21,323 nt of DNA, from positions 1 through 21,323 of IMG/VR virus record IMGVR_UViG_3300030389_002312; one strand, written 5' to 3'. The notes beneath the pieces were generated by a model that searched no databases, was not told the DNA's origin, and worked only from the letters and a program-made list of their open reading frames with translations. This stretch comes from a virus. The translations under genes and the position numbers were made by a program. Below are positions 5,940 through 14,391 of the stretch, piece by piece (the first letter of the stretch is position 1; every line of letters starts with the position of its first letter).

Positions 5940-8813
5940 TTAAGTAATTGCTAATAAACTGTAAGATACATTAACATTAGTAGTTACGTTACCTCCATCA
6001 GCACGTTTAAATACAACAAAAATTAACTCACCAGCTGATACACTCAAACCAGTTAATGCAATATCGCAGTTATAATGAAGATCTTGGCCAGCATCGTTAT
6101 TTGCTGAGCCAGTACCTAAAGAAGTCAAAGTAATTGCAGAGCTTGAGCCATTTGGTCTAGCTCCTTTTAATATAGTTACATCAATATCGTTTGCGTTACT
6201 GTCGTTTCTTATAGTACTCTTAAATACAAGTCTTGTAAAACCTAGAGGAACTACTATACCATTGTGTGCATATTGGTCATCTATAGTAGATATACCACTA
6301 GAGCTTGAGTTTATAGCAAAACTATCCCAACCATAAAAATTAGAACCATAATAGTAAAAATCCTCCCTACCCATAGAAGCCATAAAACTATGACTAGCTA
6401 GCATATATGCAAAGCTTTGCGCTCCGAAGCTATATACACCACTACCGTTAGTACTTAATATATCGCCGTTTGAGCCATCTGCTACCTCTTGTAATACTCC
6501 GTTAGCGTCTATTGTAGCAATGTTAGCCCCCGTTTGTGAGCTTCTATTAGCAGCTACCGCAGTAGCTAGTAACGCTTGTACTGGCGCTACGTTTTCTGCT
6601 ATAGTACTTCTAAAATTATAAATACCACCTACATCTCCTATACCTAAATTTATGTCATTTGTTATTGGGTTACTAGGTGAAATAACATTTGTAAAACCAG
6701 TTGTGCTTGTAGTATTTCTAGCTATTTCTACTAAGCTTACGTTAGTTTCTTCTATACCAGTAAAAACACTTAATTTTGTTGCCTTGTATTTTATAGTAGT
6801 ATTGCCACCACTTTCTACATGAGTTAAACTGAATATACCATTTAAACCCGTATCGCTCATTTTAATTAGAGTACCCTCATACATCTCTCTAACAGTACCG
6901 TAAAAATTAGCCATTTCTCCAAGTATAAGTTTTATACTTGGGTAGGTATTAGTACTTTGCATCAATGAAGTAAACGCAGTTTCCTCTCTTTTAAAACTAC
7001 CGTCGCTTTTTCTATATCTTACTATTCCTAAGCTTTTAATAAAATCGTCATTCAACAAAACTTCACCCGTATCTAGTGTTTTTCTTGTAGATCCGGAATT
7101 TATAGCATTAAATTTTCGCTCATTTGAAGGCTCAAAACCGTTAAATGCTCTTAGCTTCATTACAACTTTTGGAGTCGATAAACTTTCTATAACACTTGCA
7201 CCAGTTCCAGAATATTGTTGTATTGTAGCAGTATGATCTAAAAAATCTACTTCACATTTTACTTTAATTCCGTTAGCTGTATCAAATGGTATTGCTGGTA
7301 AAACATAATCTCTTACCTCGTGTATCATTTGAGCTTGTGTAATTACAAAAGGATCACTAACAATAGATATATGTGTAGAAGAAGTAGAAAATTCGATATC
7401 ATCTGTGGCAATAAAATTTGTATAAAATTGAGGATAAGAGCTGAAACCGTAACTAGTATCGTATATAGGTATTTCACCACCAGTACTTTGTACCCTTTCT
7501 GCAAATTGGTCAGCACCTAAAGACGTACCGTCTTCATCTTCATTCAATAGCTGTATGGTTATTCTTATTACAATTCTACCTATTGTAAAAGCTTCTGGTG
7601 GGCTACCAGCGTTACCAGTAAGACTCCATATATTAGAAGGTGGGCCAACAGCAGCTTGTCCGCCCCATTGATTATGTAATACTACTCTTAAACGAAATAC
7701 GTCACCTTCATTGAAATTATGATAATTAGTGTGCTTTAATTCTCCATATTGGCCAATATTATCGTTCATTGAATTTTGTAACGGATCTGTATCTAATAAA
7801 AAAACCCTAGAGAACAAAGTTTCATCTTCATGCACTTTTAAAGTACGGTTAACCTTTCTATATGGCTGTAAATATGTAAAACTACCGCCAGCTAATCTTT
7901 TTTTGTTACTACTATCGTTTGTAATATCTACGGAAGATTTATTAGCTGCTCCATTAACTGCTATAGCTCCATTACTTCTATATGTTTTACCAGTAGGTGA
8001 ATACCCTCCGGCTGCTGTAGCTTGATAAGTAGCAAAGCTAGCCATAACGAATACTGGTACATCTTGCTCAAAGCTTTGGTAAATACTTACTCCTAAATAT
8101 TTACATATCATATCTAACACGTCGTAACTATTCCTTACTAAGTCTTCAGCATCGTCAACATAAAACATGTTATTGTCAACTTGAGTTTCTTCTAAAAAGC
8201 CAACATTATTTCCAGCGCTTACATATTCGCTTGGTGTTAAATCATCTTCATATGATAGCTCTTTATTAAAAAAACCAAAAAGACTAAAATCATAATACCA
8301 CCTTGTACGAATATTTTTTAAAGCTTGCAAAATATGTTCTAAGAGTGTTTGATTATGTCTAAATCTATTGCCCGATGAGTCTAAGTATGGTGCATCTTTT
8401 AAATATCCAAGATCATCTGTAGCTGTTAAATCTATTTGCTGTGGCAAAGAATCAGAAAAAGTTATCTGGTCTGAAATCAATGTACCTACCCATTTAGTAG
8501 TTAAAGGCGTACCATTAGAATCTGCTCTAAGTACTCTTACACCATACCTACCAACTGCTGCTGCTGCAACCTCCCTTAAAAAATCAACTTGCGCTTGTGT
8601 AGTACAAACAAAGGTAAAGCTACATGTGCTTGGTATTATAGATTTATAAACGTCTTGTTCATTACTTTCATAGCTTATCTCAGCACCAGCTACAGTTATG
8701 TCATATTCTCTAATATTAGTACTTACTTGCGTACTATCTACTATCTCTACTCTGTACCTAAAATTACCAAACCTACTACGGTAATCTGCTCTAGCTTGAA
8801 TCGTTGCGTTCAT
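5940..8813 (-). CDS. Large tail protein: hub/baseplate plus receptor-binding C-terminus
   Basis: A 957-aa virion protein directly after the tape measure, the place of distal-tail, hub and fibre genes. It is the only large structural gene left, so it probably combines those roles. Residues 1-700 are beta-rich without recognisable enzyme motifs, starting YRSRFGNFRYRVEIVD and including LTATDDLGYLKDAPYLD, of the kind found in Bacteroidetes phage tail proteins. A linker near 768-797 (DANGVLQEVADGSNGDILSTNGSGVYSFG) carries the repeat-like 'G.iL.t.GsG...' motif common in tail-fibre knobs. The last 160 residues (798-957) are rich in aromatic and short beta strands and look like a jelly-roll receptor-binding head. 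Start and stop are clear; the ATG overlaps the tape-measure stop by 1 bp. The tail role is likely; the domain split is inferred. Confidence 0.72.
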   Translation of the reverse strand: MNATIQARADYRSRFGNFRYRVEIVDSTQVSTNIREYDITVAGAEISYESNEQDVYKSIIPSTCSFTFVCTTQAQVDFLREVAAAAVGRYGVRVLRADSNGTPLTTKWVGTLISDQITFSDSLPQQIDLTATDDLGYLKDAPYLDSSGNRFRHNQTLLEHILQALKNIRTRWYYDFSLFGFFNKELSYEDDLTPSEYVSAGNNVGFLEETQVDNNMFYVDDAEDLVRNSYDVLDMICKYLGVSIYQSFEQDVPVFVMASFATYQATAAGGYSPTGKTYRSNGAIAVNGAANKSSVDITNDSSNKKRLAGGSFTYLQPYRKVNRTLKVHEDETLFSRVFLLDTDPLQNSMNDNIGQYGELKHTNYHNFNEGDVFRLRVVLHNQWGGQAAVGPPSNIWSLTGNAGSPPEAFTIGRIVIRITIQLLNEDEDGTSLGADQFAERVQSTGGEIPIYDTSYGFSSYPQFYTNFIATDDIEFSTSSTHISIVSDPFVITQAQMIHEVRDYVLPAIPFDTANGIKVKCEVDFLDHTATIQQYSGTGASVIESLSTPKVVMKLRAFNGFEPSNERKFNAINSGSTRKTLDTGEVLLNDDFIKSLGIVRYRKSDGSFKREETAFTSLMQSTNTYPSIKLILGEMANFYGTVREMYEGTLIKMSDTGLNGIFSLTHVESGGNTTIKYKATKLSVFTGIEETNVSLVEIARNTTSTTGFTNVISPSNPITNDINLGIGDVGGIYNFRSTIAENVAPVQALLATAVAANRSSQTGANIATIDANGVLQEVADGSNGDILSTNGSGVYSFGAQSFAYMLASHSFMASMGREDFYYYGSNFYGWDSFAINSSSSGISTIDDQYAHNGIVVPLGFTRLVFKSTIRNDSNANDIDVTILKGARPNGSSSAITLTSLGTGSANNDAGQDLHYNCDIALTGLSVSAGELIFVVFKRADGGNVTTNVNVSYSLLAIT

Positions 8814-11176
8814 TAAATTGCACCTCTTAAATTACCTACTTCGCGAGTAGCTCTTTCGTTAGTTAAAAATATATCTCTGCCACGTATTACACCATGTACT
8901 TGTACTTGGCCACCAGCGCCACCTATCATAGATTTTAACTTATCAAGAGGAGCTATAACCTCTGGGTTTGAACTAACACCAGCATACTCACCAACTTGTA
9001 CCAAAGTGTTACCAGTTACTATACCACCCTCAGCCATAGCTGGTATGTTAGCATCTTCGCCAGCTTTATTAACAGCAGCTTTTAACCCTACGCCTAATCC
9101 TATTAATACCACACCAGCTGCAATTGCAGCCGCTGGGTTTAGTGATTGTAAGGCTTTTTTAATTCCTTTTATTGTAACACCGTAACCTATCGCTAGCTGT
9201 CCTAAATTAACGGCTAAATCAGCTAAAGGCGATAGTATGCCCTCTGCAAAACTTTTAGCACCGACAGCAGCTTCAATACCACCTTGAACTAAACCACCAA
9301 CAGCGCCTTTTAATGTAGTTAAAACTGAATTATGAAACTCTTCGAACATCATTATAGTAGGGTTAACCCATGATGTAAGCTTTGAAGTCATATCTACAGT
9401 ACTTTCGCCAAGTTGTTTAAATTGTTCGCCAGTATCGTTAGCTATTGGGCCTATCTGTTGTAAAGGAATCTGAGCTAAGGGTACTACTCTAGCTAGTGTT
9501 TCGTAACTAGATGATGCACTAACTACACTTTGAGTACTTGCTACTTGTTGTTGTTCTAATTTTTCTAAAGCTACATTGGCAGTTTTTACTATATTTTCAT
9601 AAGTTTTTATATCGCGATTGGCTTCTTTTTGCTGCTTTTTATACTCTTTTATAGTTATAACATTGCCTTTATAGCTAGCTTTTAAATCAATAAGAGATTG
9701 TTTTAGCTCGTCAACTCTTTGTTGCCCTCTTTCTGCTGCCTTTGTAAAGCCATCTTGGTCAGCTGTTAACTCACTAAAAAATTGAAGATCTCCTACCTCT
9801 TGTGCGTTGTTTGCAAACTGTGCTAAATCATGTGTTAAAGCATCTAACTCATTTCTTAGCATGTTAGTGTCCATTGCCTCTAAAGGAATAATACTACCTC
9901 CAGCAGTTTTTTGAATGTTTACTAAACTATCGTTAGCACTATCAACATCACCACCAAAGTCTATGAAAGCCATAGCTAGCGCAGTAACGCCAGCTACTAC
10001 TAAACCTACTGGGCCAGTTAACGCTACAAGTGCAGTTTTTAGTATTCCTATAAACGCAATTAAATTAGGTAATATTACTAACAAAGGCCCAATAGCAGCT
10101 GCTAAGCCTCCTATAATAAGTATAATATTTTGTGTACGGCTACTAAGATTAGTAAATCTTGTAGCTATATCGCTTATGAAATTTGCTAAACTTACAATAT
10201 GAGGCGCTAAACTTTGACCAATAACGATAGCAGCACCTTCTAAAGCAGATTTCATTTTTGCTAGACTTCCTTCGCTAGTGCTGTCCATAATACCAGCCAT
10301 CTCTGAAGCTGTACCAGTAGCGTTATTAAAAGAGTTAGCTAATTCGTCTGTGACTCCAGTATTTTCTGCTAATATCAATAATGCACTTTGTGCGCTTCTA
10401 CCTACTTCATCTTTTGCATCTGCTAAGTTTAACCCTTCATTAGCTAAAGCTTGTATAGAAGTAGCTACATCACCTCCAGTAGATCCTAAATCTGATATTA
10501 TACGTCTTAAAGCTGTACCAGCTTGGCTACCTTTTATACCGTTATTAGCTAGAGCGCCTAACATCGCTGTAGTTTCTTCTATGCTTATACCAGCTGCTTT
10601 TGCTACTGGAGCTACAAACTTCATAGAGTCTTTAAAGCTACCCATATCTAAAGCCGTAGAGCTAAAGCTAGCAGCCATAACATCTGTAACCCTTTGAGTC
10701 TCTGAAGCATCTAAACCAAAACCACGTAAAGTAGCTCCAGCTACCTCAGCAGAAGTGGCAAGGTCTGAGCCAGTAGCTTGAGCTAATGCTAAAGTAGATT
10801 CTGTAACTTTTGTTATCTCATCTGCTGAAAAACCTAGTTTACTAAACTCTAGTTGTAAGCCACTAACTTCACTTGCTGTAAATCTTGTGCTACTACCTAA
10901 ATTTAAAGCATTTTGTTCTAATGCTTCAAACTGTGACGCTGTAGCACCAGATACAGCTTTTACTTTGGCCATTGATTGCTCAAACTCTGCTGCTAATTTG
11001 AAACTGCCAGCTCCAACAGCAGCTAAAGGTAACGTCAAACTTGTAGTTAATTTTTTCCCAAGTTTTTTTGTTTCCTTTCCAAACTGGCCAAGCTTGCGCA
11101 TACCTCTGCCCAAACCTTTATCAAAGTCTTTAGCATCAACGCCAAGCTTTAAAATTAAATCACCTAAAGAAGCCAT
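8813..11176 (-). CDS. Tail tape measure protein
   Basis: A 787-aa protein with the standard tape-measure layout. It has a basic N-terminal segment (KKLGKKLTTSLTLPLAAVG), then a TIGR01760/PhageMin_Tail-type domain (about 60-270, with FEQSMAKVKAVSGAT, NLGSSTRFTASEV, LRGFGLDASET and NNGIKGSQAGTALRRII). A long hydrophobic stretch (350-407) suits passage through the host membrane, a charged coiled-coil part lies at about 480-550, and a second hydrophobic Gly/Ala stretch comes near the end. The C-terminal AEGGIVTGNTLVQVGEYAG is also typical. It sets tail length; at roughly 1.5 A per residue, 787 residues predict a tail of about 115-120 nm. It overlaps the chaperone reading frame by 1 bp, the normal position for this gene. 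Confidence 0.95.
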   Translation of the reverse strand: MASLGDLILKLGVDAKDFDKGLGRGMRKLGQFGKETKKLGKKLTTSLTLPLAAVGAGSFKLAAEFEQSMAKVKAVSGATASQFEALEQNALNLGSSTRFTASEVSGLQLEFSKLGFSADEITKVTESTLALAQATGSDLATSAEVAGATLRGFGLDASETQRVTDVMAASFSSTALDMGSFKDSMKFVAPVAKAAGISIEETTAMLGALANNGIKGSQAGTALRRIISDLGSTGGDVATSIQALANEGLNLADAKDEVGRSAQSALLILAENTGVTDELANSFNNATGTASEMAGIMDSTSEGSLAKMKSALEGAAIVIGQSLAPHIVSLANFISDIATRFTNLSSRTQNIILIIGGLAAAIGPLLVILPNLIAFIGILKTALVALTGPVGLVVAGVTALAMAFIDFGGDVDSANDSLVNIQKTAGGSIIPLEAMDTNMLRNELDALTHDLAQFANNAQEVGDLQFFSELTADQDGFTKAAERGQQRVDELKQSLIDLKASYKGNVITIKEYKKQQKEANRDIKTYENIVKTANVALEKLEQQQVASTQSVVSASSSYETLARVVPLAQIPLQQIGPIANDTGEQFKQLGESTVDMTSKLTSWVNPTIMMFEEFHNSVLTTLKGAVGGLVQGGIEAAVGAKSFAEGILSPLADLAVNLGQLAIGYGVTIKGIKKALQSLNPAAAIAAGVVLIGLGVGLKAAVNKAGEDANIPAMAEGGIVTGNTLVQVGEYAGVSSNPEVIAPLDKLKSMIGGAGGQVQVHGVIRGRDIFLTNERATREVGNLRGAI

Positions 11177-11825
11177 TAAAAGCTAAGGTAAGAATTTTCT
11201 TCTGAATACTTAACTAATTCTTTTATACGTTCTTCACTAAATGAAACTTTTGATTTTTCTAGTTCTTTTTGTTTTTCCCAAGTAAACTGGCATATGTCCT
11301 CTGCTTTAATTCTAGTACCTTTTTTAGTGTGTGGCTGTAGTAATATATGCGCTACAAATCGCGCTCTCTCCCATGCAGCTTGCTGCTTCCCATTGTCAAT
11401 TTTATGAAAGTACTCTAAAGCTGTAAAAAGCTCGCCTAAAGTACAAGCCCAAAAATCAGAAGGGGGATACCTTAGTACCCCCATTCCCAAACCTATTAAT
11501 TTCTTCCAGTTTAAAGGTCTATCATCGCCTTCTACTTCTTTTTTTTACCTTCGCCCGTATATTGCTGTAAAGCAGTTACGGCTAGAGTAACGTGTGAAAG
11601 ATCTACATAAGGCTCAATGTCTGCTAAAGATTTATCAAATTCAATACCCTCAAAATCACAGCCATCAACTATACCTACATAAATAAGCCAACTCATGGCG
11701 TCAGCTGTCATAGTTCCAGCATCGCCAAATTGAAATACGCTTTTTTTAGTTTTATGCTCAAATTTTTTGAGCGCACGAAGTGAGTAGCGTAGCGGATATT
11801 CTACACCGTCTATTTCTATAGTCAT
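11176..11825 (-). CDS. Tail assembly chaperone, long form by -1 frameshift
   Basis: Predicted fusion of the short chaperone (frame 0, 11825-11538) to the downstream frame (11538-11176) by a -1 slip on A AAA AAG, giving 96 + 120 = 216 residues. The downstream frame reads continuously back to the slip site with no start of its own. It begins EVEGDDRPLNWKKLIGLGMG and continues RYPPSDFWACTLGELFTALE, the 'W..L...G..P.DFW.lT..EL..AL' pattern of tail assembly chaperones (TAC family). Phages need a fixed ratio of short to long form to coat the tape measure before tube assembly, and position just before the tape measure fits this role. The only start in the downstream frame would be a TTG or an ATG inside the conserved core, so separate initiation is less likely. 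Confidence 0.75.
11532..11825 (-). CDS. Tail assembly chaperone, short form
   Basis: A 97-aa protein (MTIEIDGVEYPLRYSLRAL...YTGEGKKKK) of gpG-like character. The strand-rich N-terminus ending in LRYSLRALKKFEHKT is shared by many small tail chaperones, followed by helices with many acidic residues. It binds the tape measure protein during tail assembly and is not expected in the virion. It ends GGT AAA AAA AAG AAG TAG, so the last codons are the slip site for the long form. It starts 9 bp after the tail tube gene. Confidence 0.78.
   Translation of the reverse strand: MTIEIDGVEYPLRYSLRALKKFEHKTKKSVFQFGDAGTMTADAMSWLIYVGIVDGCDFEGIEFDKSLADIEPYVDLSHVTLAVTALQQYTGEGKKKK
11538..11546 (-). promoter_or_regulatory. 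-1 ribosomal frameshift site (A AAA AAG)
   Basis: Eight A residues followed by G, read in frame 0 as AAA AAA AAG. The heptamer A AAA AAG is the same slip sequence as in E. coli dnaX. A -1 slip leads into the chaperone extension open to 11176; the frame-0 stop is 4 nt further on. No convincing structure lies right after it. Transcript slippage on the A8 run could also contribute. Confidence 0.7.
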
Positions 11826-11834
11826 ACTATCAGA

Positions 11835-12233
11835 TTAAGTATTACCCTTAGTTATAGCTCCAGTTAGCTCAAAGCTTGCTGAGTACGTTGGCGCATCGTC
11901 AGTACCTCCAGAGATTTCTAAGGAAGTTAGAATACCATTCGCTGAGAATGTTTCACCACTTGTAGCAACTTGGTCGAATACCAAAGCTACAGCTGTACCA
12001 GTATTAAAAGTTGATGTTAATGCTTTGATACCATTAGAGCCAGAGAACTCTTGAAGACCAGAGCATGACATAGAACCAGACTTCTGGCCGGGAATCAGCT
12101 CACGATTACCAGCGCTATCTTTTGTAGTAACGTCAATAACGTCATGGTTTAGAGATAAGCTTACCTCTTGCGCATTTGCTATAGCTGTACCGCCTAGAGT
12201 AATAACTAAATTTGTGCCGTTTACAACTGCCAT
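11835..12233 (-). CDS. Major tail (tube) protein
   Basis: A 132-aa beta-rich protein of the Phage_tail_2/phi13-type tail tube family. It shows an N-terminal MAVVNGTNLVITLGG strand, ANAQEVSLSLNHDVIDVTTKDSAG (about 20-43), a K-S-G-S-M-S-C-S-G hairpin and a C-terminal TYSASFELTGAI strand. The 'i..ttKds.g..e.ipG.ks' motif is diagnostic for tube subunits that stack as hexamers around the tape measure. Position between tail-terminator and chaperone genes fits. At 132 residues it is a short, single-domain version without an added Ig-like domain. Confidence 0.88.
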   Translation of the reverse strand: MAVVNGTNLVITLGGTAIANAQEVSLSLNHDVIDVTTKDSAGNRELIPGQKSGSMSCSGLQEFSGSNGIKALTSTFNTGTAVALVFDQVATSGETFSANGILTSLEISGGTDDAPTYSASFELTGAITKGNT

Positions 12234-12234
12234 C

Positions 12235-12393
12235 TTATTTAATTTTTTTAGTTTTTAACTTAGCTGCAATATAGCCACCTTTTTCTAATTCTTCAACTAA
12301 TTCTGGAGTACATTTTGCACTTTCTCCTTTTTTAATGGTATGACCGCTAGAGTGTTTCCAGTCTTTTATAAATGTTACTTTTTTAATCGCCAT
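12235..12393 (-). CDS. Unknown 52-aa basic protein in the tail operon
   Basis: Starts ATG GCG ATT AAA and ends TAA one base before the tail tube ATG. The product (MAIKKVTFIKDWKHSSGHTI..., ...TPELVEELEKGGYIAAK...) has a strand / turn / helix layout seen in short proteins between structural phage genes, where a 'G..i.kG......pe.v.eLe..GyI' pattern recurs. The function is unknown; it may be a head-tail or tube accessory protein. It fills its gap fully, matches neighbours in codon use, and starts 13 bp after the tail-terminator gene. Confidence 0.65.
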   Translation of the reverse strand: MAIKKVTFIKDWKHSSGHTIKKGESAKCTPELVEELEKGGYIAAKLKTKKIK

Positions 12394-12405
12394 TTTTTCT
12401 ATTTT

Positions 12406-12792
12406 TTATAAAGGTACAAAAGCTTTGACTTCTAACACGCAAGCGTATCTGTCTGGGCTTTCAAAAAATTCTATATCTTCATCGTCTAAAAATATTTTAT
12501 CTATTACTACACCACCAACATTATAAGAAGCTCTAGCAAAAGTTTCTTTTAATTTAGTTAAAAGAGTAACTGCTTCAGCATAAGTAGCAGTATATCCAAC
12601 TATTTCAACTCTACTTAAATTATGAGTAGCTGCTTCTTTTGTATGTTGTATATCAGAATTTGTAACTTCATAAGTAATAAAAGGTAATGACGTGCCACTA
12701 GGCGCTTGTAAAGGGTGAATCTTAGTACCAACAATATTTGTAACGTCGCTATTTGCTGACATTAAAGCTTTTATACCTTTTGTAAATTCCAT
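12406..12792 (-). CDS. Tail terminator/completion protein (DUF3168-like)
   Basis: A 128-aa protein of the DUF3168/gp17-like type. It opens with a helix (FTKGIKALMSANSDVTNIVGTKIHP) and has PFITYEVTNSDIQHTKEAATHNLSRVEIVGYTATYAEAVTL in the middle, where the first strand and the R-V-E-I-V-G-Y strand are typical. A closing strand is FESPDRYACVLEVKAFV. Members cap the tail tube and form the head-tail interface. The gene lies between the gp10-like gene (1 bp apart) and the tail tube gene, its standard position in HK97-like modules. Confidence 0.82.
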   Translation of the reverse strand: MEFTKGIKALMSANSDVTNIVGTKIHPLQAPSGTSLPFITYEVTNSDIQHTKEAATHNLSRVEIVGYTATYAEAVTLLTKLKETFARASYNVGGVVIDKIFLDDEDIEFFESPDRYACVLEVKAFVPL

Positions 12793-12793
12793 A

Positions 12794-13270
12794 TTACTTA
12801 ACTCTTTTTGGAAACTCTTTTTTATACAAATCTATTGTTTTAGCTATAACTTTTGGCCCATCACTTTTTATGTGATTTACTAAAACGCCTCTGTTTCTAT
12901 TTGGGCCACCTTGTATGTGTTGTTTACCTTGCTCAACTATAAATTGGAACCAACCATCTTTACGACTATTAACTTTTGAGCCAGTTCTAGATCCTATAAA
13001 AAATACATGATTAGCTTTGTGCTTCTTTGGCTGCCAAGCTGAAATAGAACGCTTGTAAGTACCTTTTGTAACAGTTTCACGAACAACACCATCAGAATAA
13101 ACTAAAATATCTCTATTGTATTCTGTTATCTTTCTTTTAAGGCGCCTTGAAGAAGCTCTAGCAACTCGCCTATGAATGTTTTTTATTTTTTGGTCTGATC
13201 TATTACAAAAGGTAGAAGCCTTTAGCATTTTCTTTTGTATCTCTTCTAAACCTACTAGCTTTGCTTCCAT
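12794..13270 (-). CDS. HK97 gp10-like head-tail protein
   Basis: A 158-aa basic protein of the HK97 gp10 type. It starts EAKLVGLEEIQKKMLKAS, has a long basic helix (RRVARASSRRLKRKITEY, about 34-51), and a middle YKRSISAWQPKKHKANHVFFIGSRTG that corresponds to the family's 'G.L..Si..........v.vg' core. A GWFQFIVEQGKQHIQGGPN part then matches the 'y...vE.Gt......p.PF' block. It is thought to act at the head-tail junction or in tail completion. Its ATG lies inside the stop region of the joining protein (1-bp overlap). Confidence 0.82.
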   Translation of the reverse strand: MEAKLVGLEEIQKKMLKASTFCNRSDQKIKNIHRRVARASSRRLKRKITEYNRDILVYSDGVVRETVTKGTYKRSISAWQPKKHKANHVFFIGSRTGSKVNSRKDGWFQFIVEQGKQHIQGGPNRNRGVLVNHIKSDGPKVIAKTIDLYKKEFPKRVK

Positions 13271-13596
13271 TACTCTACTAAATTACAAATTAAGCGAAGT
13301 GATAAATTACGGCCTATTTCTTGTACGCTTTCTATATCGTACAACTGAGAATTGTATAAAACTCTATCACCAGCAGTTATATCATTTACATCTGTTGAAA
13401 AACGTATCAAAAAACTGACATTTTGTTGGCTAGTTTCAATACCATTACTTACTCTTTCTTTACCTCTTGGCTGTGTTTCGATCATAGCCCAAACTGAAGC
13501 GCTAGAACTATAAGCTGCTACAGATTCTCCGAAATCGTTTTGGCTGAAACTCCTAAACTGTATAGTAATTTTTCTATCTAGCTTTCCTATGCGCAT
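13270..13596 (-). CDS. Head-tail joining (stopper) protein
   Basis: A 108-aa protein of the Phage_H_T_join/SPP1 gp16 family. It begins MRIGKLDRKITIQFRSFSQNDFGE, the usual 'G.l..ri.iq.......d.yGe' start. Then VWAMIETQPRGKERVSNGIETSQ and SFLIRFSTDVNDITAGDRVLYNSQLYDIESVQEIGRN follow, where 'i..gdrv.y.g..y.I..v' is the family core. It closes the portal channel after packaging and receives the tail. The gene overlaps both neighbours by 1 bp. Confidence 0.88.
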   Translation of the reverse strand: MRIGKLDRKITIQFRSFSQNDFGESVAAYSSSASVWAMIETQPRGKERVSNGIETSQQNVSFLIRFSTDVNDITAGDRVLYNSQLYDIESVQEIGRNLSLRLICNLVE

Positions 13597-14162
13597 TATC
13601 TAAAGCTTATACTTCTGTAAGTATTGAGTAATGATTTTATACCTAAAGGTATCTCTTTAATATTTCCTACCTCAGCAGCTTGGCGGTTTTCAAAGTAATG
13701 ACCTACTAAAAGCCTTACAGCATGAACTAAAGGCTCTGGTGTAGTTGCATAGCCACATGTAGCCGTTACTCTTACTGGCGCTAAGGCATCACCGTCAGTA
13801 CTTGGCGCTGTCATAAATTTAATTAAGGCCGGTATTCTAGCTTTTTCTACGTAATAGTTAGCACTATCTAAAGTGATATAAGAACCAGTTTTACTTGTTT
13901 TATATTCTACTGCGCTAACACTAATTACTGGCCCTATTTGAAATTCACCTATAGCACCAAAAGCTTGAGCGTAAAAATAAACACTTTGGCTAGTTAGTCT
14001 TGTATTACAATAATTTTCTACAAACTGGCAAGCTGCATTACGATAGCTGTTTATCAAACTATCTTCATCGTTACTAGTTACTCTTAAATGATTTTTTAAA
14101 TCGCTAGTAGTTATTACAGTCGCATAATTTGCAGCAGCAACATTCTCTACACTTAAAAACAT
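13596..14162 (-). CDS. Head-tail connector/adaptor (gp6-like)
   Basis: A 188-aa protein of the phage connector (gp6/TIGR02215-like) type. It shows ITTSDLKNHLRV (18-29) followed by DEDSLINSYRNAACQFVENYCNTRL, matching the family's 'l.e.K.hLrid..d.D.ll..li.aA...iE.yt.r.l'. The middle is beta-rich (GPVISVSAVEYKT), then VRVTATCGYATTPEPLVHAVRLLVGHYFENR and a C-terminal IPLGIKSLLNTYRS. It forms the ring under the portal to which the joining protein binds. Start ATG is 3 bp after the preceding small gene's stop. Confidence 0.88.
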   Translation of the reverse strand: MFLSVENVAAANYATVITTSDLKNHLRVTSNDEDSLINSYRNAACQFVENYCNTRLTSQSVYFYAQAFGAIGEFQIGPVISVSAVEYKTSKTGSYITLDSANYYVEKARIPALIKFMTAPSTDGDALAPVRVTATCGYATTPEPLVHAVRLLVGHYFENRQAAEVGNIKEIPLGIKSLLNTYRSISFR

Positions 14163-14165
14163 TTA

Positions 14166-14324
14166 TCATTTTTTTTTTACTGGCTTTACTATAGCATTTA
14201 TAACTCTATCTACGATCCCAAATATTGCGTCGTCTTTTACGCTTGGCGTTAGGTTTACTATCACTTTAGCAAAAGCCATTAGAGCTATAGCTATCTCTAG
14301 CCAGTTATTACTTAAAAATTCCAT
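14166..14324 (-). CDS. Small membrane protein after the capsid gene
   Basis: A 52-aa ORF (start ATG GAA TTT TTA, stop TGA) with an N-terminal NNWLEIAIALMAFAKVIVNLTP (6-27), enough for one membrane segment, an amphipathic part (KDDAIFGIVDRVINAIV, 30-46) and a basic tail (KPVKKK). This layout occurs in small phage membrane proteins often called holin candidates. Here it lies in the head genes, far from the amidase, so a lysis role is uncertain. It follows the hairpin at 14340-14365. Confidence 0.6.
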   Translation of the reverse strand: MEFLSNNWLEIAIALMAFAKVIVNLTPSVKDDAIFGIVDRVINAIVKPVKKK

Positions 14325-14339
14325 ATAGCTAAAATAAAG

Positions 14340-14365
14340 AAAGGGCAGCTAATAAGCCACCCTTT
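14340..14365 (-). terminator. Terminator-like hairpin after the major capsid gene
   Basis: On the minus strand AAAGGGTGGC (14365-14356), loop TTATTA, GCTGCCCTTT (14349-14340), then CTTTATTTT. Ten pairs including two G-U; the T-rich tail is interrupted. It lies 26 bp after the capsid stop. Partial termination here would make capsid mRNA more abundant than connector and tail mRNA; 3'-end protection is the alternative. Confidence 0.55.
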
Positions 14366-14391
14366 CAAAGTATAGTTATATACAGTAGATA

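Noticed and set aside
349-11186. Plus-strand open frames of 60-140 codons, for example 10278-10697 and 9915-10202
   Set aside because: All lie opposite well-supported minus-strand genes, have compositions explained by the complementary codons, and show no family pattern or promoter.
11462-11482. GGGGG-TAC / GTA-CCCCC hairpin downstream of the frameshift site
   Set aside because: Its stem begins about 56 nt after the slip site, too far for a usual stimulatory structure, and it lies in coding sequence of the chaperone core.
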